Shown here: positions 18,204 to 27,468 of the stretch, one piece after another | Position numbering within the stretch: the stretch's first letter is position 1 | How the letters are laid out: every line of letters starts with the position of its first letter | NCBI RefSeq assembly: GCF_002078605.1 | Contig: NZ_MSJR01000007.1 | Coordinates: 62,001-126,000 of the forward strand | Length of the DNA: 64,000 bases | Direction: 5' to 3' | From: Salegentibacter sediminis | GTDB lineage: Bacteria; Bacteroidota; Bacteroidia; Flavobacteriales; Flavobacteriaceae | Notes under the pieces: generated by a model | Seen by the model: the letters and a program-made list of their open reading frames with translations, nothing else | Database searches by the model: none | Told to the model about the DNA's origin: nothing | Program-made: the position numbers and the translations under genes

Positions 18204-19346
18204 ATGGATTTCAAACTAACAGAAGAACATATAATGATACGCGATGCGGCACGTGATTTCGCCAAAAACGAACTCCTGCCCGGCGTTATCGAACGTGATG
18301 AAAAACAAGAGTTTCCCGCAAAACAGGTGAAGATGATGGGTGAACTTGGGTTTCTGGGAATGATGGCCTCCCCGGAATATGGCGGCGGAGGAATGGACAC
18401 TGTTTCCTACGTACTGGCAATGGAAGAAATTTCCAAGATCGACGCTTCAGCATCGGTTGTCATGTCGGTAAACAATTCGCTCGTTTGCTGGGGCCTTGAC
18501 ACCTACGCCAGCCCTGAACAAAAAGAGAAATATCTCACAAAACTTGCAACCGGAGAAAAATTAGGCGCCTTTTGTCTATCAGAACCCGAAGCAGGAAGTG
18601 ACGCTACTTCTCAAAAAACAACGGCAATAGACAAAGGCGACCACTATCTTTTAAACGGGACAAAAAACTGGATCACTAACGGAGGAACCGCCGATTATTA
18701 TCTGGTGATTGCCCAAACCGATCGGGAGAAAAAACATAAGGGTATCAACGCTTTTATCGTTGAAAAAGGTTGGGAAGGTTTTGAAATAGGACCAAAAGAA
18801 CAAAAATTGGGAATTAGGGGTAGCGATACACATTCTCTTAATTTCAACGATGTTAAAGTTCCCAAAGAAAACAGAATAGGCGAAGATGGTTTCGGATTTA
18901 AATTTGCAATGAAAACCCTTTCGGGAGGAAGAATTGGAATCGCGGCACAGGCTCTTGGAATTGCATCGGGCGCCTATGAGTTAGCCAAAAAATACTCCAA
19001 AGAAAGAAAAGCCTTTGGAACCGAAATCTGTAATCACCAGGCTATCGCCTTCAAACTGGCAGATATGCACACCCAAATCGAAGCAGCACAACATTTGGTG
19101 ATGAAAGCTGCCTGGGACAAAGATCAACATCAGAATTATGACCTTTCAGGAGCTATGGCAAAGCTCCATGCCTCAAAAACAGCAATGGATGTGGCTATAG
19201 AAGCTGTACAGATCCACGGTGGAAATGGTTATGTTAAAGAATATCACGTAGAGCGTTTAATGAGAGATGCCAAGATCACTCAGATCTATGAAGGCACTTC
19301 TGAAATTCAGAAAATAGTAATTTCGCGTTCTATTCTCAAGGACTAA
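18204..19346 (+). CDS. Acyl-CoA dehydrogenase
   Basis: 380 residues from the ATG at 18204 (MDFKLTEEHIMIRDAARD); an earlier in-frame codon at 18165 overlaps the promoter box and is rejected. The FAD-binding segments are FCLSEPEAGSDATS and NWITNGG. The late IYEGTSEIQKIVISR carries the likely catalytic glutamate. It introduces the alpha-beta double bond in an acyl-CoA and passes electrons to an electron-transfer flavoprotein. It resembles short-chain or butyryl-type enzymes, but chain length cannot be set. A hairpin with GCCCGG and CCGGGC arms follows at 19370-19397. Confidence 0.93.
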   Translation: MDFKLTEEHIMIRDAARDFAKNELLPGVIERDEKQEFPAKQVKMMGELGFLGMMASPEYGGGGMDTVSYVLAMEEISKIDASASVVMSVNNSLVCWGLDTYASPEQKEKYLTKLATGEKLGAFCLSEPEAGSDATSQKTTAIDKGDHYLLNGTKNWITNGGTADYYLVIAQTDREKKHKGINAFIVEKGWEGFEIGPKEQKLGIRGSDTHSLNFNDVKVPKENRIGEDGFGFKFAMKTLSGGRIGIAAQALGIASGAYELAKKYSKERKAFGTEICNHQAIAFKLADMHTQIEAAQHLVMKAAWDKDQHQNYDLSGAMAKLHASKTAMDVAIEAVQIHGGNGYVKEYHVERLMRDAKITQIYEGTSEIQKIVISRSILKD

Positions 19347-19369
19347 TTATTCTTAATTTAGATAGAAAA

Positions 19370-19402
19370 GCCCGGCCCATTTTTTGGTTCCGGGCTTTTT
19401 TC
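19370..19402 (+). terminator. Intrinsic terminator after acyl-CoA dehydrogenase
   Basis: AAAAGCCCGG and CCGGGCTTTTTT arms with a short loop form a stem followed by a T run, 24 bases after the stop. Confidence 0.75.
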
Positions 19403-19585
19403 GCTCCTAATACCATCGATCTATTTTAAAAGATTTTTAATGCATCCCTTCTCAAATTAAGTGATTATCATTTTATATCGATTTAATTGTTTTTAATGAA
19501 TTTATTTCTGATTTAACATTAATACACCTCTTTTTCTTTATGGTTTTGGGTAATTTAGCGAAAATTACTTAAGGACGATAAGGAC

Positions 19586-22500
19586 ATGAAATTAAAAAAG
19601 CAGGGGCTCTATTCTCCCGAATTTGAGCATGATAATTGTGGAGCAGGATTTATTTGCAATCTTAAAGGAAAACGCACTAATGATATAATTCATAAGGCTA
19701 TTGATATCCTCATCAGGTTAGAACATCGGGGTGCGGTAAGTGCCGATGGGAAAACCGGGGATGGCGCCGGGATTCTCATAGAGATTCCTCATGATTTTTT
19801 TAAGGAAAACTGTGAATTCAAGCTTCCTGATTTCAAGGAGTATGCGGTAGGCATGGTTTTTCTACCCAGGGCGGTCAATCAACGAAATATCTGTAAAGAA
19901 ATCTTTGAAGAAGAAATTACCGGCCAGGGGCTTAATATCATCGGTTGGCGTGAGGTGCCGGTTAACAGAGCCTGCCTGGGTAGTATCGCCTCCCTTTCTG
20001 AGCCAAATATGCAGCAGGTATTTATTGGCAAAGACGAAGAAATTTCAGCAGCTACCTTTAATGCCAGGCTTTTTGCAGCCCGGAAGATTGCCGAACACCG
20101 CATTGAGAAATCAGAACTCTCTGAAGCTGATACTTTCTACCTACCAAGTCTCTCTACCAATACCATAATCTATAAAGGTCTTTTGATGCCCCAGGACATT
20201 AATGTCTATTATAAAGATTTAAATGAACCCGGGGTAGTAACCAAACTAGCCCTGGTTCATCAACGTTTTTCGACTAACACCTTCCCTACCTGGGATCTGG
20301 CACAGCCCTTCAGGTATATGTGTCATAATGGAGAAATAAACACACTTAGAGGAAACCTTAGCAGGATGAAAGCCAGAGAAGAACTTTTTGAAAGCGAAGT
20401 CTTTGGCGAAGATCTAAAAAAGATCGTCCCTATAACCGCCGATGGTAAATCAGATTCTGCTTCTATGGATACCGTATTGGAATTATTGCTTCAAACCGGT
20501 CGCTCGCTGCCGGAAGCCATTATGATGATGGTGCCCGAAGCCTGGGAGAAGAATCCCTCTATGAGCGAGGAGAAGAAAGCTTTTTATGAATACAATGCAT
20601 GTATTATGGAACCCTGGGATGGCCCTGCTTCCATTCCGTTTACCGACGGAAATTACATTGGAGCCTTACTGGACAGAAATGGACTTAGGCCCTCCCGTTA
20701 TACGCTCACTAAAGACGGTTATGTAATTATGTCTTCTGAAACGGGAGTAATGGATATCAAACCAGAAAATGTTGAACTTCACGGCCGTCTCGAGCCCGGT
20801 AGGATGTTTCTGGTAGATATGAACGAAGGCAGGATAGTCAGGGACGAAGAAGTGAAAAGCAAGATCGTTTCAGAAAGGCCCTACCGGAAATGGTTAAACA
20901 ACAACCTGCTGCCCCTGGCAGAGGTACCCTATACAGGAAATAAAACCCCCCGGGAAAAAATTGACTTTAACACCAGGCAGAAACTTTTCGGTTATACCCT
21001 GGAAGATATCAGCACCATTATCACCCCCATGGCAACTCTTGGCAAGGAAGCTATAGGCTCTATGGGAGCAGATATCCCCCTGGCAGTACTTTCAGATAAA
21101 CCGCAACTCCTCTTCAATTATTTCAAACAGTTATTTGCCCAGGTTACCAACCCACCTCTGGATGGGATCAGGGAAGAAATCGTAACAGACATTAGCCTGG
21201 CCATTGGAGAAGATCGTAATATCTTCGATATTATTCCGGAGCAAGCGAAGAAACTCCGCATACAAAATCCTGTGATTTCCAACGAGGATCTCGATAAGAT
21301 CAAATACATTGATCAGCCCGATTTTAAAACCGAATCGATTTCTATTTTATATGAAGCTGAAAAAGGGCTTAACGGTCTGGAGACCCGCCTGGATGAAATA
21401 ATATATGAGATCAATAATGCGGTAGATCGTGGCTGTAATGTGATCATTCTTAGCGACAGAAATGTGAATCCCAAACTGGCTCCAATTCCTTCACTCCTGG
21501 CCTGCTCTTTTGTTCATCACCGGGTGAAAAAATATAACAGGAGATCTTCCTTCGGAATTGTGATCGAATCGGCCGAGCCAAGGGAACCTCATCATTTTGC
21601 TCTTCTATTTGGTTATGGTGCCAGTGCGATAAACCCATATATGGTGAATGAAATTATTCATCAGCTGGTGGAAGACAATGAAATTGATATGGAAGACGCT
21701 GAAGAAGCAGTTCAGAATTTCAACAAAGCCATAGGAAAAGGGATTGTGAAGATCATGAACAAAATAGGGATCTCCACCCTGCATTCGTACCGTGGTGCAC
21801 AGATTTTTGAGATCCTTGGTCTTAATCAAAAATTTGTCGACAAATATTTTAGTAATACCCCAACCCGTATCGAAGGGATTGGATTATACGAAATCGAAAA
21901 GGAAATCCAGAAGCGCTTTGAGGCAGCCTTTCAACCCCCCGAAACCGACACAGGGCTGGATCTTGATATAGGTGGCGATTACCGTTGGCGAAGAAACGGG
22001 GAACGGCATATGTTTAACCCTGCCAGTGTCGCAAAACTCCAGCAAGCTGTAAAACAAAATAACCCTAAGAGTTACCAGGAATATTCAAAACTCATTAACG
22101 ACCAGAACGAGGCCTTAATGACCTTGCGCGGTATGTTTAAGTTCAAAGATCTCAATCCAATTCCAATAGACGAAGTTGAACCCTGGACAGAAATTGTAAA
22201 ACGATTTAAAACCGGGGCGATGTCTTTCGGTTCCATCAGCAAGGAGGCACACGAAAACCTGGCCATTGCGATGAACAGGATGAAAGGAAAAAGCAATTCG
22301 GGAGAAGGCGGTGAAGACCCCCAGCGATTCAATAAAGACCTTGACGGTAATTGGAGAAATTCAGCAATAAAACAGGTAGCTTCAGGCCGATTTGGTGTTT
22401 CTATTAATTATCTAAGCAGCGCCAGTGAGATTCAAATAAAGATGGCCCAGGGGGCTAAACCCGGTGAAGGCGGCCAGCTGCCGGGACAAAAGGTTAATCC

Positions 22501-24109
22501 AGACATCGCCAAAACCCGAAATTCCACTCCGTATGTAGGCTTGATCTCCCCACCACCACACCATGATATTTATTCTATAGAAGATCTCGCACAGCTCATT
22601 TTTGATCTTAAAAATGCTAATCGCGAAGCACGCATTAACGTTAAACTGGTTTCAAAAGTTGGTGTAGGCACAATCGCAGCAGGGGTTGCGAAAGCAAAAG
22701 CCGATGTGGTTTTGATCTCCGGTTTTGACGGAGGTACCGGGGCCTCTCCCCTTACCTCTTTAAGACACGCAGGTTTGCCCTGGGAGCTGGGAATCGCGGA
22801 AGCCCAACAAACCCTGCTCTTAAATAATTTACGAAACCGGATCGTGGTTGAATGTGACGGGCAGTTAAAAACGGGACGGGATGTAGCTATCGCCTGTTTA
22901 CTGGGCGCAGAGGAATTTGGATTTTCTACAGCGCCACTGGTAGCTTCAGGTTGCATAATGATGCGCGCCTGCCACCTCAACACCTGCCCGGTAGGTATTG
23001 CCACGCAAGACCCCGAACTTAGAAAGAAATTCAAGGGTACCCCGGAAGATGTGATCAACTTCATGTATTTCATCGCCCAGGAATTAAGAGAGATCATGGC
23101 AAGTCTCGGTTTCAGAAGTATAAACGAAATGGTGGGGCAAAACCAAAAACTCGATATGAATCGCGCCATAGAACATTACAAAGCCCAGGGTATCGACCTA
23201 TCCAATATTCTGTATAAACCGAAGATTGATGAAGATATGCCACTTTACAATACTCAAAAACAGCAACATAATCTCGAAAATGTGCTTGATTTTGAGATTC
23301 TAAAGCAGGCACACCCCTCTATTTACCGGAAAGAAAAAATGAGCCTTGATTTTGAAATCAGTAATATAAACAGGACTACCGGCGCCATTTTAAGCAATGA
23401 GATATCTAAAATACACGGAGAGAAAGGTCTCCCTGAAAATACCTTAAACCTAAATTTCACAGGATCGGCAGGCCAGAGTTTTGGAGCATTTACCACAAAA
23501 GGTGTGAGCCTCCATGTTATTGGCAATACCAACGATTACTTCGGAAAAGGACTTTCCGGGGCCACCCTTAGCGTTAAAAAACCAAAAACAGCAAGTTTTA
23601 AATCTCATGAAAATGTGATTATTGGGAATGTCGCCCTTTATGGTGCTATTAACGGGGAAGCTTTCATCAACGGGATCGGTGGTGAACGTTTCTGTGTAAG
23701 AAATTCAGGAGCTAAAGCAGTGATCGAAGGAATTGGAGACCACGGCTGTGAATACATGACCGGAGGAATAGCGGTGATCCTGGGTAAAATAGGAAGAAAT
23801 TTTGCAGCAGGGATGAGCGGAGGAATCGCATATATTTTTAATCCTGAAGATAAACTCGATCATAATAATTTTAATATGGAAATGATCGAACTGGAAGAAG
23901 CTTCCGCAGAAAATAAAGCAGAAATAAAAGAACTTATTGAAAAACACAAAGCCTATACAGATAGTGAACTCGCAACAGAAATTCTCGATAACTGGGAAGA
24001 AAACGCGGGTAAATTCATAAAAGTAATGCCTACCGAATATAAAAAAGCATTGAAACTACTGGAGGAAGAGAAATTGAGAAATGCCGAAGCAGAACTGAAA
24101 ACAGCATAA
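19586..24109 (+). CDS. gltB: Glutamate synthase large subunit
   Basis: 1507 residues, full length. Cys18 in HDNCGAGF should become the N-terminal nucleophile of the glutaminase domain after removal of 17 residues. EHRGAVSADGKTGDGAG and LVHQRFSTNTFPTW are glutaminase-domain segments. The synthase core has GAMSFGSISKEAHE, LISGFDGGTGASPL and the [3Fe-4S] cysteines in CIMMRACHLNTCPVG. A C-terminal beta-helix (GGIAVILGKIGRNFAAGMSG) ends the protein. With GltD it makes two glutamates from glutamine and 2-oxoglutarate. It is 2 bases before gltD. Confidence 0.97.
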   Translation: MKLKKQGLYSPEFEHDNCGAGFICNLKGKRTNDIIHKAIDILIRLEHRGAVSADGKTGDGAGILIEIPHDFFKENCEFKLPDFKEYAVGMVFLPRAVNQRNICKEIFEEEITGQGLNIIGWREVPVNRACLGSIASLSEPNMQQVFIGKDEEISAATFNARLFAARKIAEHRIEKSELSEADTFYLPSLSTNTIIYKGLLMPQDINVYYKDLNEPGVVTKLALVHQRFSTNTFPTWDLAQPFRYMCHNGEINTLRGNLSRMKAREELFESEVFGEDLKKIVPITADGKSDSASMDTVLELLLQTGRSLPEAIMMMVPEAWEKNPSMSEEKKAFYEYNACIMEPWDGPASIPFTDGNYIGALLDRNGLRPSRYTLTKDGYVIMSSETGVMDIKPENVELHGRLEPGRMFLVDMNEGRIVRDEEVKSKIVSERPYRKWLNNNLLPLAEVPYTGNKTPREKIDFNTRQKLFGYTLEDISTIITPMATLGKEAIGSMGADIPLAVLSDKPQLLFNYFKQLFAQVTNPPLDGIREEIVTDISLAIGEDRNIFDIIPEQAKKLRIQNPVISNEDLDKIKYIDQPDFKTESISILYEAEKGLNGLETRLDEIIYEINNAVDRGCNVIILSDRNVNPKLAPIPSLLACSFVHHRVKKYNRRSSFGIVIESAEPREPHHFALLFGYGASAINPYMVNEIIHQLVEDNEIDMEDAEEAVQNFNKAIGKGIVKIMNKIGISTLHSYRGAQIFEILGLNQKFVDKYFSNTPTRIEGIGLYEIEKEIQKRFEAAFQPPETDTGLDLDIGGDYRWRRNGERHMFNPASVAKLQQAVKQNNPKSYQEYSKLINDQNEALMTLRGMFKFKDLNPIPIDEVEPWTEIVKRFKTGAMSFGSISKEAHENLAIAMNRMKGKSNSGEGGEDPQRFNKDLDGNWRNSAIKQVASGRFGVSINYLSSASEIQIKMAQGAKPGEGGQLPGQKVNPDIAKTRNSTPYVGLISPPPHHDIYSIEDLAQLIFDLKNANREARINVKLVSKVGVGTIAAGVAKAKADVVLISGFDGGTGASPLTSLRHAGLPWELGIAEAQQTLLLNNLRNRIVVECDGQLKTGRDVAIACLLGAEEFGFSTAPLVASGCIMMRACHLNTCPVGIATQDPELRKKFKGTPEDVINFMYFIAQELREIMASLGFRSINEMVGQNQKLDMNRAIEHYKAQGIDLSNILYKPKIDEDMPLYNTQKQQHNLENVLDFEILKQAHPSIYRKEKMSLDFEISNINRTTGAILSNEISKIHGEKGLPENTLNLNFTGSAGQSFGAFTTKGVSLHVIGNTNDYFGKGLSGATLSVKKPKTASFKSHENVIIGNVALYGAINGEAFINGIGGERFCVRNSGAKAVIEGIGDHGCEYMTGGIAVILGKIGRNFAAGMSGGIAYIFNPEDKLDHNNFNMEMIELEEASAENKAEIKELIEKHKAYTDSELATEILDNWEENAGKFIKVMPTEYKKALKLLEEEKLRNAEAELKTA

Positions 24110-24111
24110 GA

Positions 24112-25572
24112 ATGGGAAAACTAAGAGGATTTTTAGAATACGAACGACGAACGGAAGATACTATTGAAGTCTCCAAACGAGTTAAAAATTACCAGGAATT
24201 CACCAAAGATCTGAGTAAAGAGGAGCTCCAGGATCAGGGAGCCCGTTGTATGGACTGCGGCATCCCTTTTTGTCACAGCGGATGTCCTTTGGGCAACCTC
24301 ATCCCTGATTTCAATCATGCGGTTTACCGGAACGACTGGAAAAAAGCCCTGAAAATTTTACACTCCACAAATAATTTCCCTGAATTTACAGGAAGATTAT
24401 GCCCGGCTCCCTGCGAATCTTCCTGTGTGCTGGGAATTATCGAACCCCCGGTGTCTATCGAACTTATTGAGAAATACATCGTGGAACGTGGATTTAAGGA
24501 AGGATGGATCACTCCACAAATCCCGAAACACCGCACAGGAAAAAAAGTAGCAGTAGTTGGCTCAGGTCCGGCGGGCCTTGCCGCAGCACAGCAGCTTAAC
24601 CGCGCCGGACACTCGGTAACTGTATTAGAAAGAGATCAAAAAGCAGGAGGTTTACTACGCTATGGGATTCCCGATTTTAAGATGGAAAAGCATATTATTG
24701 ACCGCAGGTTGAAAATAATGGAGGAAGAAGGTATAAAATTTGAAACCGGGGCCGAAGTGGGAAAGAACTATGATATCGAAAAATTAAAGGATTTTGATGC
24801 AATTGTGCTATGTGGAGGCGCAACCCAACGTAGAAAATTACCTATCCCAGGTGCAGATACCAAAGGGGTGGTACAGGCTATGGACTTTTTAAAGCGGAAC
24901 AACCAAGTGGTAGATGGCCTGGCCGAAATGACCGAAGACTTATCTGCTAAAGGAAAAGATGTTATCGTTATCGGGGGGGGTGATACCGGCTCAGATTGCG
25001 TTGGCACTTCCAACCGCCACGGTGCAAAATCGGTTACTAATTTTGAGATCATGCCTATGCCACCGCAACAACGAAGCAAAGAGAATCCCTGGCCTTACTG
25101 GCCCTTCACCTTAAAGACAACTTCTTCTCATGAGGAAGGCGTAAACCGAAACTGGAGTATTTCTACCAAAGAATTTATCAAAGATAAAGAGGGAAATTTA
25201 AAGGCTTTGAAAACAGTAAATATCGAATGGGTAAAGGGAGAAAATGGGAGACCTCAATTACAAGAGGTACCAGATTCTGAAAAAGAATGGCCCTGTGATC
25301 TTGCTCTCCTGGCCCTGGGTTTTACAGGTCCAGAAAAAAGCCTCGCTGAACAATTAGGTTTAGAAGAAGACACCCGAACCAATATTAAAGCCGAAAGAAA
25401 TTACCAGACCAATGTCCCCAACATTTTTGCAGCCGGCGATATGCGCAGAGGACAGTCCCTAATTGTCTGGGCGATTTCCGAGGGTAGGGAAGCAGCTTTT
25501 CACGTAGATAAATTCCTAATGGGAAAATCTAAATTACCCACAAAAGGGCCGGGGGATCTCCCGGCAGCGTAA
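24112..25572 (+). CDS. gltD: Glutamate synthase small subunit
   Basis: 486 residues. The N-terminal cysteine motifs (CMDCGIPFCHSGCPLGN and CPAPCESSC) bind the [4Fe-4S] clusters. The FAD site is VAVVGSGPAGLAAAQQL, and the NADPH-binding fold is VIVIGGGDTGSDCVG. VPNIFAAGDMRRGQSLIVWA near the C-terminus is typical. It feeds electrons from NAD(P)H to GltB. It starts 2 bases after gltB and is surely in the same transcript. Confidence 0.97.
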   Translation: MGKLRGFLEYERRTEDTIEVSKRVKNYQEFTKDLSKEELQDQGARCMDCGIPFCHSGCPLGNLIPDFNHAVYRNDWKKALKILHSTNNFPEFTGRLCPAPCESSCVLGIIEPPVSIELIEKYIVERGFKEGWITPQIPKHRTGKKVAVVGSGPAGLAAAQQLNRAGHSVTVLERDQKAGGLLRYGIPDFKMEKHIIDRRLKIMEEEGIKFETGAEVGKNYDIEKLKDFDAIVLCGGATQRRKLPIPGADTKGVVQAMDFLKRNNQVVDGLAEMTEDLSAKGKDVIVIGGGDTGSDCVGTSNRHGAKSVTNFEIMPMPPQQRSKENPWPYWPFTLKTTSSHEEGVNRNWSISTKEFIKDKEGNLKALKTVNIEWVKGENGRPQLQEVPDSEKEWPCDLALLALGFTGPEKSLAEQLGLEEDTRTNIKAERNYQTNVPNIFAAGDMRRGQSLIVWAISEGREAAFHVDKFLMGKSKLPTKGPGDLPAA

Positions 25573-25619
25573 GGAGCCTTTAGAGGGAATATTCATGCCT
25601 TAATTTAAAGCAAGTTTAT

Positions 25620-25646
25620 GAGACCCTGAATCAACTTCAGGGTGAC
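25620..25646 (-). repeat. REP-like palindromic repeat, left copy
   Basis: 27 bases. On the minus strand it starts GTCACCCTGAA, ends CAGGGTCTC, and can fold into a hairpin (ACCCTGAA with TTCAGGGT). The second copy 21 bases away is in the opposite orientation and shares the GTCA...CTC ends and the TTGAT centre. Confidence 0.65.
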
Positions 25647-25667
25647 GACTACAACAATGAAACAATC

Positions 25668-25694
25668 GTCATGCCGGACTTGATCCGGCATCTC
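25668..25694 (+). repeat. REP-like palindromic repeat, right copy
   Basis: 27 bases, GTCATGCCGGA...TCCGGCATCTC on the plus strand, with ATGCCGGA/TCCGGCAT as arms. Same frame of conserved ends and centre as the left copy but a different stem sequence, so the stem has co-varied. Confidence 0.65.
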
Positions 25695-25830
25695 ATCATG
25701 CTCATATTAATAAGTCGAACTTTTTATCGTGTAATGATGAATTCCTTTTACTTCACTTTGGTAGGACTCTGAATAAAAGCCGACAGCTATCAGGACAGAT
25801 TAAGGTAATCTCAATTCCAACAGGTTTTTA

Positions 25831-26352
25831 CTACTTTTTGGGTGGATAGCCTTCCAGGGCTTTCTGAACTATCTTTTCAAACTGGGCCTGTCGCTGCTGG
25901 GGAGAAGCATCCGGATTAAATTTGCTTTCTACCACCGCCTGCCAAATAAGGGAATCGGCTTTTACATCAATAAAATCGAAGGTGATTTGCAGGTAGGTTT
26001 CAGGGCCACCCAGGGGAATTCCTCCTGAAACTCCAACCCCCACATTACGGCCTCCGCCGCCTACTCCAACTCCAAGACTATTGCGGCTTAGCTCCTGGAA
26101 TTCATCGGTATAGACATTCACATACATATCTGCTTCCGAAGAAACAGAGAAACCTTTTTGCCGAAGTTGATTTTCAAGGCTTGTCAGGAGACGTTTTTCA
26201 TCCAATTGACTTAAGCCCGACTGAAAATCGGGAAAAAGTGCGTAAGTTGAATAATTAGAAAAATTTATTTCCTGGTCGTAATCATACACCGCTTGTGGAG
26301 CATTACAGGACATAAGAAATAAAAAAACAAGAAGTATTGGTAGAGCCCTCAT
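25831..26352 (-). CDS. DUF4136-type lipoprotein
   Basis: 173 residues. The signal peptide ends in the lipobox LMSC, so it should be a lipid-anchored protein. The opening NFSNYSTYALFPDF and later DVKADSLIWQAVVESKF are typical of the DUF4136 family, common in Bacteroidota. A glycine-rich stretch (GVGVGGGGRNVGVGVSGG) sits in the middle. The function of the family is unknown. It precedes a short gap and then obg on the same strand downstream. Confidence 0.8.
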   Translation of the reverse strand: MRALPILLVFLFLMSCNAPQAVYDYDQEINFSNYSTYALFPDFQSGLSQLDEKRLLTSLENQLRQKGFSVSSEADMYVNVYTDEFQELSRNSLGVGVGGGGRNVGVGVSGGIPLGGPETYLQITFDFIDVKADSLIWQAVVESKFNPDASPQQRQAQFEKIVQKALEGYPPKK

Positions 26353-26425
26353 GAGGTCTGTATTTTTAATGTATCAGCTTAAAATTACAGAAAAATGAGG
26401 GGCAAACCTCAGGTATTAACAAGAA

Positions 26426-27433
26426 TTAAACAGGCTCCTTGTTAAGCATTTCCCACAACCTGTCCTTTAATTCCTGAAGTCCTTGTTGGGCAACAGAGGA
26501 GATAAACAACCAGGAGGCGTTTAATCTTTCATCCAATTCAGCTTTAATCTCGGCTTTGAGTTCGGCATCAAGCATATCGCTTTTTGAAATGGCCACCAAT
26601 CGGTCTTTTACCAACATTTCGGGGTTATAACGTCTCAATTCGTCTAAAAGGACCTCGTATTGTTCTATGATATCGGGAGCATCAGCCGGAATAAGAAAGA
26701 GTAAAGTGGAATTGCGCTCAATATGCCTCAAAAATCGATGGCCTATCCCTTTTCCTTCAGCAGCACCTTCGATAATCCCTGGAATATCCGCTACTACAAA
26801 GGTTTTGAAATCGCGATATTCCACGATTCCAAGATTGGGTTTAAGGGTGGTAAATTCGTAATCGGCAATTTTAGGCTTTGCCGCGGTAATTACCGAAAGT
26901 AAAGTAGATTTCCCTGCATTTGGGAAGCCAACCAGGCCAACATCTGCAAGAATTTTGAGCTCCAGGGTTATATCTACCAATTCACCATCAATCCCAGGTT
27001 GGGCATAACGGGGAGTTTGATTGGTAGAACTTCTAAAGTGCCAGTTACCAAGTCCACCTTTTCCGCCTTCGGCGACGATAATTTCCTGGCCATCTTCAGT
27101 AATCTCATGGAGGATTTTTTGAGTATCGGTATCCCGGATAACGGTACCCAGGGGCACTTCTATATATTCATCAGAGCCATCGGCCCCGGAACTGCGCTGC
27201 TTAGACCCATTCCCGCCGTGTTCAGCTTTTACGTGTCTTTTGAATTTTAAGTGAAAAAGCGTCCAGAGATTCTTGTTGCCTTTTATAATCACATGACCAC
27301 CACGACCACCATCTCCCCCATCGGGGCCACCTTTGGTGATATATTTTTCGCGGTGTAAATGTGCAGAACCTTTCCCTCCTTTTCCGGAGGCCACGTGAAT
27401 CTTCACATAATCAACAAAATTCCCTTCAGTCAT
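26426..27433 (-). CDS. obgE: Obg-family GTPase
   Basis: 335 residues. The glycine-rich Obg fold is at the N-terminus ([14 protein letters not shown]). The GTPase domain has GFPNAGKS (G1), TTLKPNLG (G2/G3 region), [14 protein letters not shown] (G3) and a SKSDM segment corresponding to G4. The C-terminal OCT domain of some Obg proteins is absent, as is usual in this phylum. It takes part in late 50S ribosome assembly and stress signalling. It lies 35 bases after the Hpt-Adk fusion gene and is probably co-transcribed. Confidence 0.94.
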   Translation of the reverse strand: MTEGNFVDYVKIHVASGKGGKGSAHLHREKYITKGGPDGGDGGRGGHVIIKGNKNLWTLFHLKFKRHVKAEHGGNGSKQRSSGADGSDEYIEVPLGTVIRDTDTQKILHEITEDGQEIIVAEGGKGGLGNWHFRSSTNQTPRYAQPGIDGELVDITLELKILADVGLVGFPNAGKSTLLSVITAAKPKIADYEFTTLKPNLGIVEYRDFKTFVVADIPGIIEGAAEGKGIGHRFLRHIERNSTLLFLIPADAPDIIEQYEVLLDELRRYNPEMLVKDRLVAISKSDMLDAELKAEIKAELDERLNASWLFISSVAQQGLQELKDRLWEMLNKEPV

Positions 27434-27468
27434 ATTTCAATCTTATTTTCGCCTTTAAATTCGCGATA

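Noticed and set aside
18113-18400. N-terminal extension of anmK (96 codons)
   Set aside because: The part is antisense to the acyl-CoA dehydrogenase gene and its promoter; the MSGTSLDG motif follows the ATG at 18112 as in normal AnmK proteins.
19501-19585. Possible promoter upstream of gltB (TAATTTAG)
   Set aside because: The box has a mismatch at a key base and there is no TTG at the right distance.
22570-23169. 199-codon open frame antisense to gltB
   Set aside because: It lies entirely within the conserved glutamate synthase core on the other strand, has a composition typical of antisense reading, and no family is recognisable.
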